A DNA stretch of 64,000 nt from Paenibacillus sp. FSL R7-0345 (GCF_038595055.1 NZ_CP152002.1:1532501-1596500); one strand, 5' to 3'; positions 8,103 through 17,429 are shown, counted from the stretch's first letter. Numbers and translations are program-made. Notes: a model not told the origin generated them from the sequence alone.

Positions 8103-8131
8103 TTGGAAATAAAGGAGTTGTTATATATAAT
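8103..8131 (+). promoter_or_regulatory. Sigma-A-type promoter of the Zorya operon
   Basis: TTGGAA at 8103-8108 and TATAAT at 8126-8131 are separated by exactly 17 bp. They lie 80 bp upstream of the first zor gene and just after the preceding terminator. Confidence 0.7.
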
Positions 8132-8210
8132 AAGATAGAACTACATAAATATCCCAACCTGGGACTTTAGTCTAGCTAAAATTAGTATTTTTTTAAAATG
8201 GAGGTTAATA

Positions 8211-10082
8211 ATGAAAGAGTTTTTGGTGTCACCTTTGTTTTACGGATTCTATATAGGAGCTATGGTAACAATTTTTGTGATATGCGGTATAAAAGTATTT
8301 TCTCCGTATAAATCAAGCAAAAAAGCAGCGAAAGAAATTGAATTAAAGATCAAGGAATTAGAAGAGATATCTGATGAAGCAGAAAAAATCACAACATTCA
8401 CGGAATGGGTGAACAGCAGCAGTATTCCATACATAAAGAAATGCCTGGCCCCTGCCTGGGAGCATTATTACAAAAAATATATGGAGTATAGACAAAACGG
8501 AACCCCGTATACACCTGATGTATATGAGTTTTTATTTGAAGAGCAGTTTGTAAATGAATTTGGTAAAAGAAAATTTGCGGAGATCGTTGGTGGAATATTT
8601 CTGTCCATGGGCATAATCGGTACATTTATCGGAATTGCAACTGGTGTATCCAATCTGAGTATGAATGATGGTTCTGCAGCTATGCAAGCTGGTATAGATG
8701 GATTACTGCAAGGTATGCAGGTGAAATTTTTATCTTCGATTTGTGGTATTGGTTTGGCTCTTGTCTGGCAGTGGCTAGATAAAGGATACTTCTATCCTAC
8801 TTTAACGAAGTCATTTGGCATAATCAGACGGAGTCTGGACGAGGCATTTCCGACGCAGGATCAGAGCACACTGCTGTTCAGTCTGGATCAAAGACAAGAG
8901 AAGCAAATGCAGGATTTCCAATCCTTTTTGTCCGAAGTGTTAATTCCAAATATGGTTAACGGTGTGGCGAGTTCAATCCAGCAAGCGATAGCTCCGCAGA
9001 TGGAGCAGACCCAGCAGATCGTTTCGGATCTGATGCAGTCAACCTCGCTTAATCAGTCGCATGGCATGCAGCAAATGGTCAATCAATTTGTAACCCAGTT
9101 AAATGAACTGACCGGCGACCATATGAAAAACTTAGGTGAGACGCTAAATTTAACTCTGGAATGGCAGCAGAAGGTTCATTTTGATATGTCGGCTTTAGTG
9201 CAAGCTATGCAGGAATCAGCAGCTGGGCAGGCTGACATGGCAAACAAAACTACAACTCTTGCTGAACAAATACATAATTATACCGAAAGAATAACGGATT
9301 ATCAGAGTGTTCTGGAGAAAAGCGTATCCGTTCTAAACGATGCCTCAGAAAAAAATATTGAGACACAGTCCGTTACCTCGGAATTATTAAATAAAATGAT
9401 AGAAGAGCGGCAAATATTTAACGACTATTTTGACAAACACCTGGGTACTTTGAAAGAAAATGTAGATTCAATACATAATCATACCGAGCAGCAGCTTACA
9501 TTCCAGAGCCGGTTTGATGAAAGCTTGCAGCACATTCTAAATATTACACAAAGTCAGCAGACGCTGGCGGGAAGCTTGTCCAAACAGGCGGAACTTAGCC
9601 AAAGGTCAAATCTTGAACTGGAAGCAATCTTTGATAAGTTTACTAACAATAATGAGACTTTTGTTAACCTGCAGGAAGATCTGCAAATCCTGTTCCAAAG
9701 TATTCAGGAAGAACGCAGAGAAATAGATGATGTATCTGACCGGCTGCAGGAAACACTGGTGGAGCAAATTTCAGGTATGGATGAACGTGTTGAATCCTTA
9801 CGTTTTGTATGGGAATCAGCAAGTGAATCATTAGCAAAAACGAACAAGCATCTTGAAACCTCAATGAATCAATTTACTGATGATATGCACCGCGGTTTAC
9901 AAAATACATTTACACAATTCGATCAGGAGCTTACTAAATCAGTCCAGCATCTGGCTAGTGGTGTCGATGCCATACAAGAAGGATTGATCGACCTTCCGGA
10001 TGCCATGCAGACACTAAAGCAGGCAGTCAATGAAATAAACCGCCAGTCCAAACGGCTGATTAATCCTGTAACTATAGAATAA
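8211..10082 (+). CDS. zorA: ZorA-like MotA/TolQ/ExbB-type motor subunit
   Basis: A 623-residue protein. An N-terminal membrane helix at about residues 8-30 is followed by a cytoplasmic segment, then two helices at about 125-147 (VGGIFLSMGIIGTFIGIATG) and 172-189, as in MotA/ExbB proton channels. From about residue 210 to the end it is a long Gln/Glu-rich coiled coil, the tail that distinguishes ZorA from flagellar MotA. In Zorya defence, ZorA and ZorB form a peptidoglycan-anchored proton-driven motor whose tail is thought to signal phage invasion to cytosolic effectors. The next gene starts 14 bp later and encodes the ZorB partner. Codon use is AT-rich compared with the 1-7 kb genes, which suggests acquisition by transfer. 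Confidence 0.85.
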   Translation: MKEFLVSPLFYGFYIGAMVTIFVICGIKVFSPYKSSKKAAKEIELKIKELEEISDEAEKITTFTEWVNSSSIPYIKKCLAPAWEHYYKKYMEYRQNGTPYTPDVYEFLFEEQFVNEFGKRKFAEIVGGIFLSMGIIGTFIGIATGVSNLSMNDGSAAMQAGIDGLLQGMQVKFLSSICGIGLALVWQWLDKGYFYPTLTKSFGIIRRSLDEAFPTQDQSTLLFSLDQRQEKQMQDFQSFLSEVLIPNMVNGVASSIQQAIAPQMEQTQQIVSDLMQSTSLNQSHGMQQMVNQFVTQLNELTGDHMKNLGETLNLTLEWQQKVHFDMSALVQAMQESAAGQADMANKTTTLAEQIHNYTERITDYQSVLEKSVSVLNDASEKNIETQSVTSELLNKMIEERQIFNDYFDKHLGTLKENVDSIHNHTEQQLTFQSRFDESLQHILNITQSQQTLAGSLSKQAELSQRSNLELEAIFDKFTNNNETFVNLQEDLQILFQSIQEERREIDDVSDRLQETLVEQISGMDERVESLRFVWESASESLAKTNKHLETSMNQFTDDMHRGLQNTFTQFDQELTKSVQHLASGVDAIQEGLIDLPDAMQTLKQAVNEINRQSKRLINPVTIE

Positions 10083-10096
10083 GGTGCTGATATATT

Positions 10097-10852
10097 ATGG
10101 CTAGAGTAGTTCGAAATGAACGGCAAATGTCGCGGGTACATGAGGGTGAGAAGGAAAGCTTTTGGGTATCATATACGGATTTAATGTCAGCTCTGCTTGT
10201 TATTTTCGCCTTGGTTCTTATGGTTACTATATTTAACACGCAGTCTGCATATGAAGAGAAAGAGGCTGCAGTAATTGAAAAAGAGGCAGCTATAAACAAA
10301 ACCAATGAAATGATTGCGGATGTAGTAGGGGTAAAGTCACAGATCATCCAGGAATTAATTGCTGCTTTCGCAGATTCCGATCTTGCTTTAGAAGTAGACC
10401 CACAGACAGGAGCGATCCGGTTTTCCGGAGGAGTATTTTTTGATACCAATAGCAGTCAGGTATCCGTTGACGGACGATCATACTTGCAGCAGTTTATCCC
10501 GCAATATATTCAGATATTGCTGTCCGACCGTTTTCGGGGAGAAATCTCCCAAATCATTGTAGAGGGTCATACGGACACGGCAGGGGGCTATTTGTATAAT
10601 TTGAAATTGTCGCAAGACAGGGCATTATCAGTTGTGCAGGAAGTATTCCAGCCTGGTTTTCCTGACTTTCCATTTAAAGAGGAACTTAAGGGTGTTATTA
10701 CGGCCAATGGCCGCTCCTTTAGTATCCCTATTTTGAAGCAAGATAGCACTATTGATCCGGAAAAATCCAGACGTGTAGAATTTAAGTTCCGTCTAAAGGA
10801 TGATCAAATGATTGATCAGCTGCAGCAATTAGGTGAAACTAATGGAAATTAA
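10097..10852 (+). CDS. zorB: ZorB-like MotB/OmpA-domain stator protein
   Basis: A 251-residue protein with one membrane helix at about residues 30-47. It is preceded by SYTDLM, where Asp28 matches the proton-binding Asp of MotB/ZorB. A helical linker leads to a C-terminal OmpA-like peptidoglycan-binding domain with VEGHTDTAGG and NLKLSQDRALSVVQ at about 155-181. It would couple proton flow through ZorA to a peptidoglycan anchor. It lies 14 bp after zorA and overlaps the start of zorC by 11 bp, so the genes are translationally linked. Finding the peptidoglycan-binding partner in a Gram-positive is notable, because most described Zorya systems are from Gram-negatives. Confidence 0.85.
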   Translation: MARVVRNERQMSRVHEGEKESFWVSYTDLMSALLVIFALVLMVTIFNTQSAYEEKEAAVIEKEAAINKTNEMIADVVGVKSQIIQELIAAFADSDLALEVDPQTGAIRFSGGVFFDTNSSQVSVDGRSYLQQFIPQYIQILLSDRFRGEISQIIVEGHTDTAGGYLYNLKLSQDRALSVVQEVFQPGFPDFPFKEELKGVITANGRSFSIPILKQDSTIDPEKSRRVEFKFRLKDDQMIDQLQQLGETNGN

Positions 10853-12074
10853 CCAGTTTTTTTATGACTTTTCTTTTAAACCAAGATTATTAGTAGAAGA
10901 AAGAGATAAGCTGGAGAAGAAGTTTAAGAATCGGGAGGCAGCTATTATAAAGCATAGAGGGAAGCTTATCCTTCCCCGGCTGCTTGAAGTCATTCGTTCA
11001 ACCGATTTCGATCATCTAACAGAACTGGCTCAAAACCTGAAGAAGATGGAAGTATTGATGCTGATTTATAATGACTATCCTTTTCCGGAGGAGAGTCCGG
11101 AAACCTTGGCGAAGATTAACCGGATTTTGACCGCGAGATACTCGGCAGTAGTCGGCAAAACAGCATGGAATATTTTTCAGCATCAGGTGGATAGTTCGGC
11201 TGTCCAGGATCTCCTCAGCCTGATTTATGAAGTGGATTCTTTCGGTTTTCTTATGTTGGATGAAAAACTGCAAGCTTATATGGAAAGTGCAATTAACCAT
11301 AATAATGGATTGGCTGAAGGACTGGTATATGCTGTTCTAATGGCTGGAATAAAACTCGATAATGCCTTCCATTCGTTAAGAATAGAAAAAGAATCTAATC
11401 TTGAATCTTTATTAATGGATGATGTTTTAAAAAAGGCACTAAGTTCTGATGAGTTTATTAAGCGGGAAGGTACAACGTTTATAGTTAGAGTCCTTAATAA
11501 TTATTCAATGGATGAGTACAAACAACTGATGCGGATTTATTTTGAAAACAGGGATTATACCCAGTTCCATACCACAATAGTCCAGCAGGCTGTGGAGCGT
11601 TTAAGAGATCCCCGGGAACGATTAACTGATTGGCAATTTTTGAATGAGGGGTCAATACGTCAAGTACAGCGATGGCTTATTCAAAGAAAACTGCAAATCA
11701 TTTTTGAAAAAGATCAGGATAACAAGCGGTTGAATTATTGGAAAAGATTTATTGATTATATGAGCGATGTGGAACTCATCCAGGATCCGATGATCGCGTT
11801 CATTTACTTTGAAGAATTTGTAATTGTTGAATATGGAAATATAGGAGCGGCATATTTCTATCATAGAGAAGGGTTTGACCGTTTCATTCATCCAATGAGC
11901 CGCTCAAAAGCCTTTATTAATAGCAGAAGCCAGCAAAATAGAGAGGGTATGTTTAAAGTACCGTATTCATATGAGCAGGGTATTCCGTTGTTTATCAGGA
12001 AACTGGATCATCGGGGTGGCTGGCAGAGCAGATTCGATGATTCTATGAGAGAATACTTAAACGGAGAATTCTAA
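10842..12074 (+). CDS. zorC: ZorC-like cytosolic effector (EH_Signature-type protein)
   Basis: A 410-residue soluble helical protein. The ATG at 10842 is chosen over a GTG at 10833 because AGGTGA lies about 6 bp before it; the gene then overlaps zorB. There is no signal peptide and no membrane helix. The C-terminal third has the pattern FEEFVIVEYGN followed by GAAYFYHREGF, which fits the EH_Signature region that defines ZorC. In Zorya, ZorC is a DNA-binding cytosolic factor needed with ZorD. The assignment rests mainly on position between zorB and zorD and on this C-terminal pattern. The first 200 residues are not recognisable to me. Confidence 0.7.
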   Translation: MEINQFFYDFSFKPRLLVEERDKLEKKFKNREAAIIKHRGKLILPRLLEVIRSTDFDHLTELAQNLKKMEVLMLIYNDYPFPEESPETLAKINRILTARYSAVVGKTAWNIFQHQVDSSAVQDLLSLIYEVDSFGFLMLDEKLQAYMESAINHNNGLAEGLVYAVLMAGIKLDNAFHSLRIEKESNLESLLMDDVLKKALSSDEFIKREGTTFIVRVLNNYSMDEYKQLMRIYFENRDYTQFHTTIVQQAVERLRDPRERLTDWQFLNEGSIRQVQRWLIQRKLQIIFEKDQDNKRLNYWKRFIDYMSDVELIQDPMIAFIYFEEFVIVEYGNIGAAYFYHREGFDRFIHPMSRSKAFINSRSQQNREGMFKVPYSYEQGIPLFIRKLDHRGGWQSRFDDSMREYLNGEF

Positions 12075-12088
12075 GAGGAGAACCTAAA

Positions 12089-14845
12089 ATGGCGGGGATG
12101 TTTGGTTTTTTAAACAGAAGAAAAGGTACATCCGAGGGGGCTTTGTTACCCCAAGTTGATATTAATCGGAAACTGGTCCCGGACGGAATCGACTACCGGA
12201 TTACCCGTGAGAGCCAGACGCTGCATTTTCCATTAAATTTACGGATATCTGAACTCCGGCAACTTGCACATGCTGATATTCTCGAATTGCTGGAGGATTT
12301 GTGGTATGAGGAATTCCTGGAGAAGCGGGGAGACAGCTACTGTTTATCTTATGAAAAGTTTGCAGGTATTCCGCATGAATTACGGGAGAGATTGGATATT
12401 CCGCAACCTGTGCGTTTGGAACTTAAGCTGGGGCATGAAAGTGCGGTAGGCAGCCCGCATTTTAAGTTCGTACTCGAAAAAAAACATGAAAAATGGGCGC
12501 ATTTGGAGAGGACTGCCAAGAATGTGGGTCCGTGGATTATCCTCCCAAATCAGCAAACACTTCTCATGGATGCCGAGCAATATCAATTTCAGCGGCTGAT
12601 TGATCAAGCACCTAATCCGTTAGACCGGGATAACATTTTCACCTATGTTGCAGAGGTAAGAGCTACGGCTGTTAGGAATTGTTATGCAATGGATGACTAC
12701 CTCCAGCATCAGGAGTACTTATTTGTTGATAAGGTGGATATTGCTCTGAATTATGATCAAAAAGCAATCACTTTTGCTCCTGAATATGGGTCCTCAGATC
12801 ATGTTGCACCTGAACTGCTGGCTGATATGAGTGCTAATTCCAGTCGCTATGCTATGGATGATAAGCAGCGAAAAGTGTTCGTCAAACCGTCCGTTGTCGA
12901 AAATGCACAGCGAATTCGACAATTGCCGCGTATTAAAGGAGCAGACATTCCTAAATTTGCCGAGAACCCGGAAGCTTATTTGCCGGAAATGGAGGGACTC
13001 GACCTGGCTCTGTTTGGTGAACGGGTCAAGTCGCTGGGAATCCGTGTGTACCGGGCGCAGCCGTTTGTACATGCTTCTGAACAGGAAAGAGGCTGGTTTG
13101 AACTCGATTTTGGTTTCTCTGCACAGGATGAGAATGGCGAAGTGGGGCAGATATGGGAAGCTCCTGAAATGCTTAATCTTATCAACCAGGCCCAGCAGAG
13201 CGGTGAAGAATTCATTGAATGGAACGGGAACTGGCTAAAGCTTCCACAAAATGCTGAGGGTTTTGCAGAATCTATGGAGAAGGCCAAAAGTGAGCTGTTT
13301 TCTGCCAACAGTCTTGTAGATATTACTAAACTACCCTATGTTCTTGAGATTTTTGAGAACATAGGACAGTTGGAGTATAATCAACCCATTTTACAAGCAC
13401 AGCAGGAGATGCAGGATCTTGGGATTTTCAGCAAACTACCTCCTGCGGACTTGAAGGCAACATTAAAGCCGTTTCAGACGGATGGTTATGTATGGATGAA
13501 AGCATTACATTACCGTAAGCTCGGCGGATTACTGGCGGATGATATGGGTTTAGGGAAGACCATTCAGGTTATTTCTTTTCTTTCGTATCTACAGGAAATA
13601 AATAGTCTCACTCCTACATTAGTCGTTGTTCCCAAAACGCTTATGGACAATTGGGAGAAAGAAATACGTAAGTTTGCCCCTGGATTGCTGCATTTGTTGT
13701 ATCTTCACCGTGGAGGAGAACGTGTGAAAGATGCAGAAGTACTCAAGCGTAATGGCATTACAGTCACCACTTACCATACCTTAGCTAAAGACCAGCTGAT
13801 TTTCGGTCAAGTAGACTGGCAGGCCATTATTTGCGATGAAGCTCAAGCTATTAAGAATCCTTCAACAGCCGCTTCCAAGGTATTGAAGGCTATGAAATCG
13901 AAATTCCGTCTGGCTATGACAGGAACGCCGGTAGAGAATGGATTAAGTGAATTGTGGTCTATTATGGATTATGTACAGCCAGGATTGCTTGGGAGTTTAA
14001 GAGAGTTTAAAGAGGAATTTGTAAACAAACTGGATAGTGAAACAAGAGACATACAAACGGAGCAACAGTTGCTTGCACGTATTTCCATGGTATATAAACG
14101 GCGTACCAAATCAGAAGAATTGGGAGATCAGTTGCCGCCTAAGCAGTCTGTTATGACAAAAGTGCCTTTGGGTAAAGACCAGGCGAAATTATACAGTGAA
14201 GTAATCACGTTGGTCCGCAATAAGGCAATGGATGGACTGCAGGCTATTCAAAAGCTTAAAGCGCTTAGTTCCCATCCTGCTCTTGTGGCTGACCAATTTA
14301 TGAATATACCTTACGAACAGGTTCCCAAACTGAAAGAAACCATTGAAATTATACGTAAAGCAAGAGACAAGGGTGAGAAGGTACTTATTTTTTCAGAATA
14401 TATTAAAATGCAGGAGATTTTGCGCAAAACCATCCGTGATTGTTTTGAAATAAACCCGATGATTATTAACGGCATGACAGATCGTAGACAGGAACAGGTT
14501 GATCTATTTAACGGGAAACAAGGTTTTGACGCCATGATTTTATCACCGAAGGCGGCGGGGACGGGGCTCACAATAACTTCCGCTAATCATGTCATTCATT
14601 ACACACGCTGGTGGAATCCAGCGGTAGAGAACCAGGCTACAGACCGTGCTTATCGGATTGGCCAGGAAAGGCCGGTTTATGTCTATTATCCCATTGTTGC
14701 CGACGTGAGTCGTCTGACAAAACAGGGGACTGTTGAGGAAATTGTACACCGGCTTTTGAGCGATAAACAGGAGATGGCTTCTTCGGTGATTGTATCGAGT
14801 AGAAAGCTAAGTGTTGAAGATGAGGTCTTGAAAACGATAGATTAA
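12089..14845 (+). CDS. zorD: ZorD-like SNF2-family helicase/translocase
   Basis: A 918-residue protein. Residues 1 to about 450 form an unrecognised N-terminal region. A full SNF2 ATPase follows with DDMGLGKTIQ (Walker A, about 483-492), CDEAQAIKNP (DEAQ box, about 581), TGTPVENGLSELW, and motifs V-VI (SPKAAGTGLTIT, then NQATDRAYRIGQ at about 847-858). It ends shortly after the helicase, so no C-terminal nuclease domain is visible. In type I Zorya, ZorD is the SNF2-like DNA-degrading or translocating effector. It starts 14 bp after zorC with an AGAGGAG site. The zorABCD order and the lack of an HNH zorE gene point to a type I-like system. Confidence 0.85.
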   Translation: MAGMFGFLNRRKGTSEGALLPQVDINRKLVPDGIDYRITRESQTLHFPLNLRISELRQLAHADILELLEDLWYEEFLEKRGDSYCLSYEKFAGIPHELRERLDIPQPVRLELKLGHESAVGSPHFKFVLEKKHEKWAHLERTAKNVGPWIILPNQQTLLMDAEQYQFQRLIDQAPNPLDRDNIFTYVAEVRATAVRNCYAMDDYLQHQEYLFVDKVDIALNYDQKAITFAPEYGSSDHVAPELLADMSANSSRYAMDDKQRKVFVKPSVVENAQRIRQLPRIKGADIPKFAENPEAYLPEMEGLDLALFGERVKSLGIRVYRAQPFVHASEQERGWFELDFGFSAQDENGEVGQIWEAPEMLNLINQAQQSGEEFIEWNGNWLKLPQNAEGFAESMEKAKSELFSANSLVDITKLPYVLEIFENIGQLEYNQPILQAQQEMQDLGIFSKLPPADLKATLKPFQTDGYVWMKALHYRKLGGLLADDMGLGKTIQVISFLSYLQEINSLTPTLVVVPKTLMDNWEKEIRKFAPGLLHLLYLHRGGERVKDAEVLKRNGITVTTYHTLAKDQLIFGQVDWQAIICDEAQAIKNPSTAASKVLKAMKSKFRLAMTGTPVENGLSELWSIMDYVQPGLLGSLREFKEEFVNKLDSETRDIQTEQQLLARISMVYKRRTKSEELGDQLPPKQSVMTKVPLGKDQAKLYSEVITLVRNKAMDGLQAIQKLKALSSHPALVADQFMNIPYEQVPKLKETIEIIRKARDKGEKVLIFSEYIKMQEILRKTIRDCFEINPMIINGMTDRRQEQVDLFNGKQGFDAMILSPKAAGTGLTITSANHVIHYTRWWNPAVENQATDRAYRIGQERPVYVYYPIVADVSRLTKQGTVEEIVHRLLSDKQEMASSVIVSSRKLSVEDEVLKTID

Positions 14846-14875
14846 AAAATCTGATGCAGAAAGAAAGGAGTAGGA

Positions 14876-15437
14876 ATGTGAACACAACAGCTGCCTTTTC
14901 AGCATCAATCGAAGCCTATTTGCACTACACCCGGATGCCCGCTACATTAATGATTCATTTGAGCAGGTAGCCGGCGGGCTGGGGACGTTCGAGTGGAGCT
15001 TTTGCCATAACATTCTTGAATATACGGAAGATCCGCAGCGGTTTCTCGAGTTGATTGCCGGTTGCCAGCAGGCGGGGGGGGTATCTGTCGCTGATTGCCC
15101 ATAATCCGGCAGCCGAGGTGATGAAAAAGGCCATTCTGAACAAGGACCCGGACAGTGCACTGGCCGCTATCGGCAACAGTCAGGAGTACAGCGGACTGAT
15201 TCAGACTGATTATACTGTGATTCTTACGAACAGCTGGCGCATTGGCTAAGCAGTGCAGGCTATGAGATTGCAGGGCATTTTGGGATACATAATCTGTACG
15301 GATATATTACTGATAATGAAGTGAAGCAGGATAAGGACTGGCATAACCGGATGGTGCAGCTGGAGCTTGCGGTCGGCAGGCAGAGCCCGTACAGGGACAT
15401 TGCTATTTTTACACATATTATTACCAGAAAGATTTAG
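14876..15437 (+). pseudogene. Decayed SAM-dependent methyltransferase (CmoM/SmtA-like) fragment
   Basis: Three reading frames together encode the C-terminal part of a class I methyltransferase: YINDSFEQVAGGLGTFEWS and FCHNILEYTEDPQRFLELI in one frame, then YLSLIAHNPAAEVMKKAIL, then EQLAHWLSSAGYEIAGHFG onward to TAG at 15435-15437. The first frameshift falls on an eight-G tract at 15074-15081 and the second near 15226. The SAM-binding glycine motif and the N-terminus are missing. A run of eight G can also be phase-variable, but the second frameshift and the missing N-terminus make a dead gene more likely. Confidence 0.75.
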
Positions 15438-15854
15438 GATTATTTTCATTTCAGTGTGGATGATTTCGATCTTGTGATTGAGCAGATGGAGGACCGTCAT
15501 AATAACCGGCTGATACCGGTAGAGACAGCTTATTTTTATCACCGGACAATTGCGATGTTTGCGGATAAAGGGATTAATCTTGTACTGGATACGGTAATTG
15601 ATAATGCCTTCAGCAGAGCAGATTTTGCGGAATGCCTGGCTGAGTATCCGTTGCTGCGGGTCGGTGTCCATTGTCCGCCGGAAGAGCTTGCGCGCAGAGA
15701 ACGGGAACGGGGAGACCGGCGGATCGGACAGGCGCTGGAGCAGCTGGCGTTCGTCGAAGAAGTGTATGATGTTGAGGTGGATATTTTTACAGATAGTGTG
15801 GAGCAGTGCACTGAAATAATCGTTCAGCAGGTCATGAAGAATAGCGACGGGTAG
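15438..15854 (+). pseudogene. Chloramphenicol phosphotransferase-like protein, N-terminus deleted
   Basis: The frame DYFHFSVDDFDLVIEQMEDR starts immediately after the TAG that ends the methyltransferase remnant and continues to a TAG at 15852-15854. The downstream part (VETAYFYHRTIAMFADKG, VLDTVIDN, VGVHCPPEELARRERERGD) fits the CPT-like kinase family. The P-loop (GxxxxGK[ST]) that should precede DYFHFS is absent, so a deletion joined two broken genes and the product cannot bind ATP. An internal ATG at 15456 could still start a truncated 132-residue peptide, without activity expected. Confidence 0.7.
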
Positions 15855-15869
15855 TGCGGAATTTAGCTT

Positions 15870-16028
15870 GATTTTTGCCACCTAAATTCTATGTGTTTAG
15901 GATATGCTGCTATTAGTCAGAAAAAACGTCATCTAATTCGGGCTATCTATCGCGCTGAGGGCAGTTTCGGCGAAATTAAGTTATTCAGAATAGTTGGCTT
16001 CATCTGAAAATTAGGTGGCGAATTTTTA
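15870..16028. repeat. Short intergenic element with inverted ends (possible relative of copies A/B)
   Basis: TTTTTGCCACCTAAATT at 15872-15888 and AAATTAGGTGGCGAATTTTT near 16008-16027 are inverted copies bounding about 160 bp with no gene. The ends resemble the 190-bp elements at 1125 and 27102, but internal similarity is weak. Confidence 0.4.
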
Positions 16029-16059
16029 CTTATTATGAATGCTTCATGTATAGACCCAG

Positions 16060-16080
16060 CCCCGCTGTGCGGGGTTATTT
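16060..16080 (+). terminator. Hairpin terminator in the 15.9-16.4 kb gap
   Basis: CCCCGC-TGT-GCGGGG is followed by TTATTTT. It is the only clear terminator after the decayed genes and would isolate the bacteriocin region. The remainder of the gap to 16403 is AT-rich and holds no gene that I can support. Confidence 0.6.
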
Positions 16081-16403
16081 TGCATTCACTCCAGAAGAAG
16101 AAGCAGAGGCCGGGCAAGTGAAGGAAAAAATTCATTTCAATAAATTAATTACATATAGTAGGAAAATGACTCGACAGGCATGTCCCGCAATTTATTTATA
16201 AGACTTTTTTAGCTCAAAACCAAAATTAGCGATAAAAGATCAAACGGAGAAAAAACGGGGTTAGAGATGGAAAAACATCTGCAAATCCTGGTTACTTAAA
16301 AAAAGGGGAGTACACACTTTAGAGTGAATATTCTTCTTTATTCTTTGTCAAAAAAAGTTGTGATATTGGTTCTGAATTGATTATTTGATAATAAATTTAT
16401 TAA

Positions 16404-16433
16404 TTGACATAATTGCCTAAAAAATGATATGGT
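16404..16433 (+). promoter_or_regulatory. Sigma-A-type promoter of the bacteriocin gene
   Basis: A perfect TTGACA at 16404-16409 is followed after 18 bp by TATGGT at 16428-16433, about 40 bp before the TTG start of the precursor gene. Confidence 0.55.
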
Positions 16434-16474
16434 TTTTTATGTTATAAAATACTATATTTTAGGAGATGGTGTGA

Positions 16475-17221
16475 TTGTTCAGAATTTCTAAGGGCTTTTC
16501 TAAAGGTTTTGTGTCACTTGTAGCAATTATTTTTTTATGTACTAGCATCTTATCCCAAAGTGCCAAAGTAACTGCTGCTTCTGCAGACGAGGATCAGGTA
16601 TTTACAAGAATTGAGAATAATCAAGATATCGCTAGCCAAATTTATCAACAGGTTGATGAAAGTGGTGCTCTCGAACAAGGTTTAATCCAAATGCATAAAG
16701 AGTTTTCCAAAAAGCTCAGTTATGATATGGAGAAAAAACATATTTTAAAAGTGAGTAGCTTTGATTCAGAGTTTTATTTTGTATATTATCCTTTACTGGG
16801 TGGAGAAAATAGCAGCAACTATATTATTACAATTAATAGTGATGGAGAAGTACTTGAGACACAACTGATCCTTGGATTGAAAAATAAGAACGGTCAAGTA
16901 CATTCCATTATTCAAATTAATGGAGTAACGAAAATTGATGCTCAAGTTAGTGAAACTGGAAAAATTATTTCTGGTTATAAGTATCTACCTGATGGTAGTA
17001 AAATCGATCTTGCTCCAAAAGTCGGAATACAAAGTTTTTGGTCATGTATGAATAATTGTTTAGCTTCTCAAGGAGTAGCTGCTTGGGCTATTACTGTTTT
17101 AGGAATTTTATGTGCTGCTGGATGTGCTGCTACTGCAGGGTTAGCTTGTTATGCCTGCTTAGCAGCAGCCGATATCGGTGCAGGCGCAGCAGTTGGTTAT
17201 TGTTTAGCACAATGTGATTGA
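16475..17221 (+). CDS. Halocin C8-like bacteriocin precursor protein
   Basis: A 248-residue secreted protein. The TTG start at 16475 has AGGAG 9 bp upstream. A signal peptide covers about residues 1-36 (hydrophobic SLVAIIFLCTSILSQ, cleavage near VTAASA). A soluble middle domain of about 150 residues follows. The last 62 residues form a compact hydrophobic Gly/Ala-rich segment with eight cysteines at 191, 195, 213, 217, 225, 228, 243 and 247. This two-part layout matches halocin C8-like proteins, where the C-terminal Cys-rich peptide is the bacteriocin and the N-terminal part confers immunity. Eight cysteines allow four disulfides, and a DsbA-type gene lies downstream beyond an insertion sequence. 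A different Cys-rich toxin family remains possible. Confidence 0.75.
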   Translation: MFRISKGFSKGFVSLVAIIFLCTSILSQSAKVTAASADEDQVFTRIENNQDIASQIYQQVDESGALEQGLIQMHKEFSKKLSYDMEKKHILKVSSFDSEFYFVYYPLLGGENSSNYIITINSDGEVLETQLILGLKNKNGQVHSIIQINGVTKIDAQVSETGKIISGYKYLPDGSKIDLAPKVGIQSFWSCMNNCLASQGVAAWAITVLGILCAAGCAATAGLACYACLAAADIGAGAAVGYCLAQCD

Positions 17222-17241
17222 TCTAGGGAAGGACATGAATT

Positions 17242-17421
17242 ATGAAAATCAAAAGAGTGGTAATAACTTTTAATATTTTGGCTATTATTTTTTTTCTATT
17301 CACTCTTCTAGGGAAAAGTTTTTTTGAATATGCACCTCTAATAGGATGGATTGGGGGCTTTATTTCACTAACACTAAGCCTAATCTTTATGACTGTATTT
17401 AATATTAGGAAAAGAGGATAG
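17242..17421 (+). CDS. 59-residue membrane protein, candidate bacteriocin accessory or immunity protein
   Basis: A short gene with GGAAGG 8-9 bp before its ATG, beginning 20 bp after the bacteriocin stop. The product starts MKIKRVVITFNILAI and has two hydrophobic helices separated by a short FFEYAPLIGW turn, ending in the basic tail NIRKRG. It has no recognisable family. Two-helix, basic-tailed miniature proteins next to bacteriocin genes are often immunity or export helpers, so that role is inferred from context only. Confidence 0.65.
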   Translation: MKIKRVVITFNILAIIFFLFTLLGKSFFEYAPLIGWIGGFISLTLSLIFMTVFNIRKRG

Positions 17422-17429
17422 ACTTTATT

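Noticed and set aside
15074..15081. Phase-variable switch in the methyltransferase gene
   Set aside because: An eight-G tract could slip, but a second frameshift and a missing SAM-binding N-terminus show the gene is decayed in any case.
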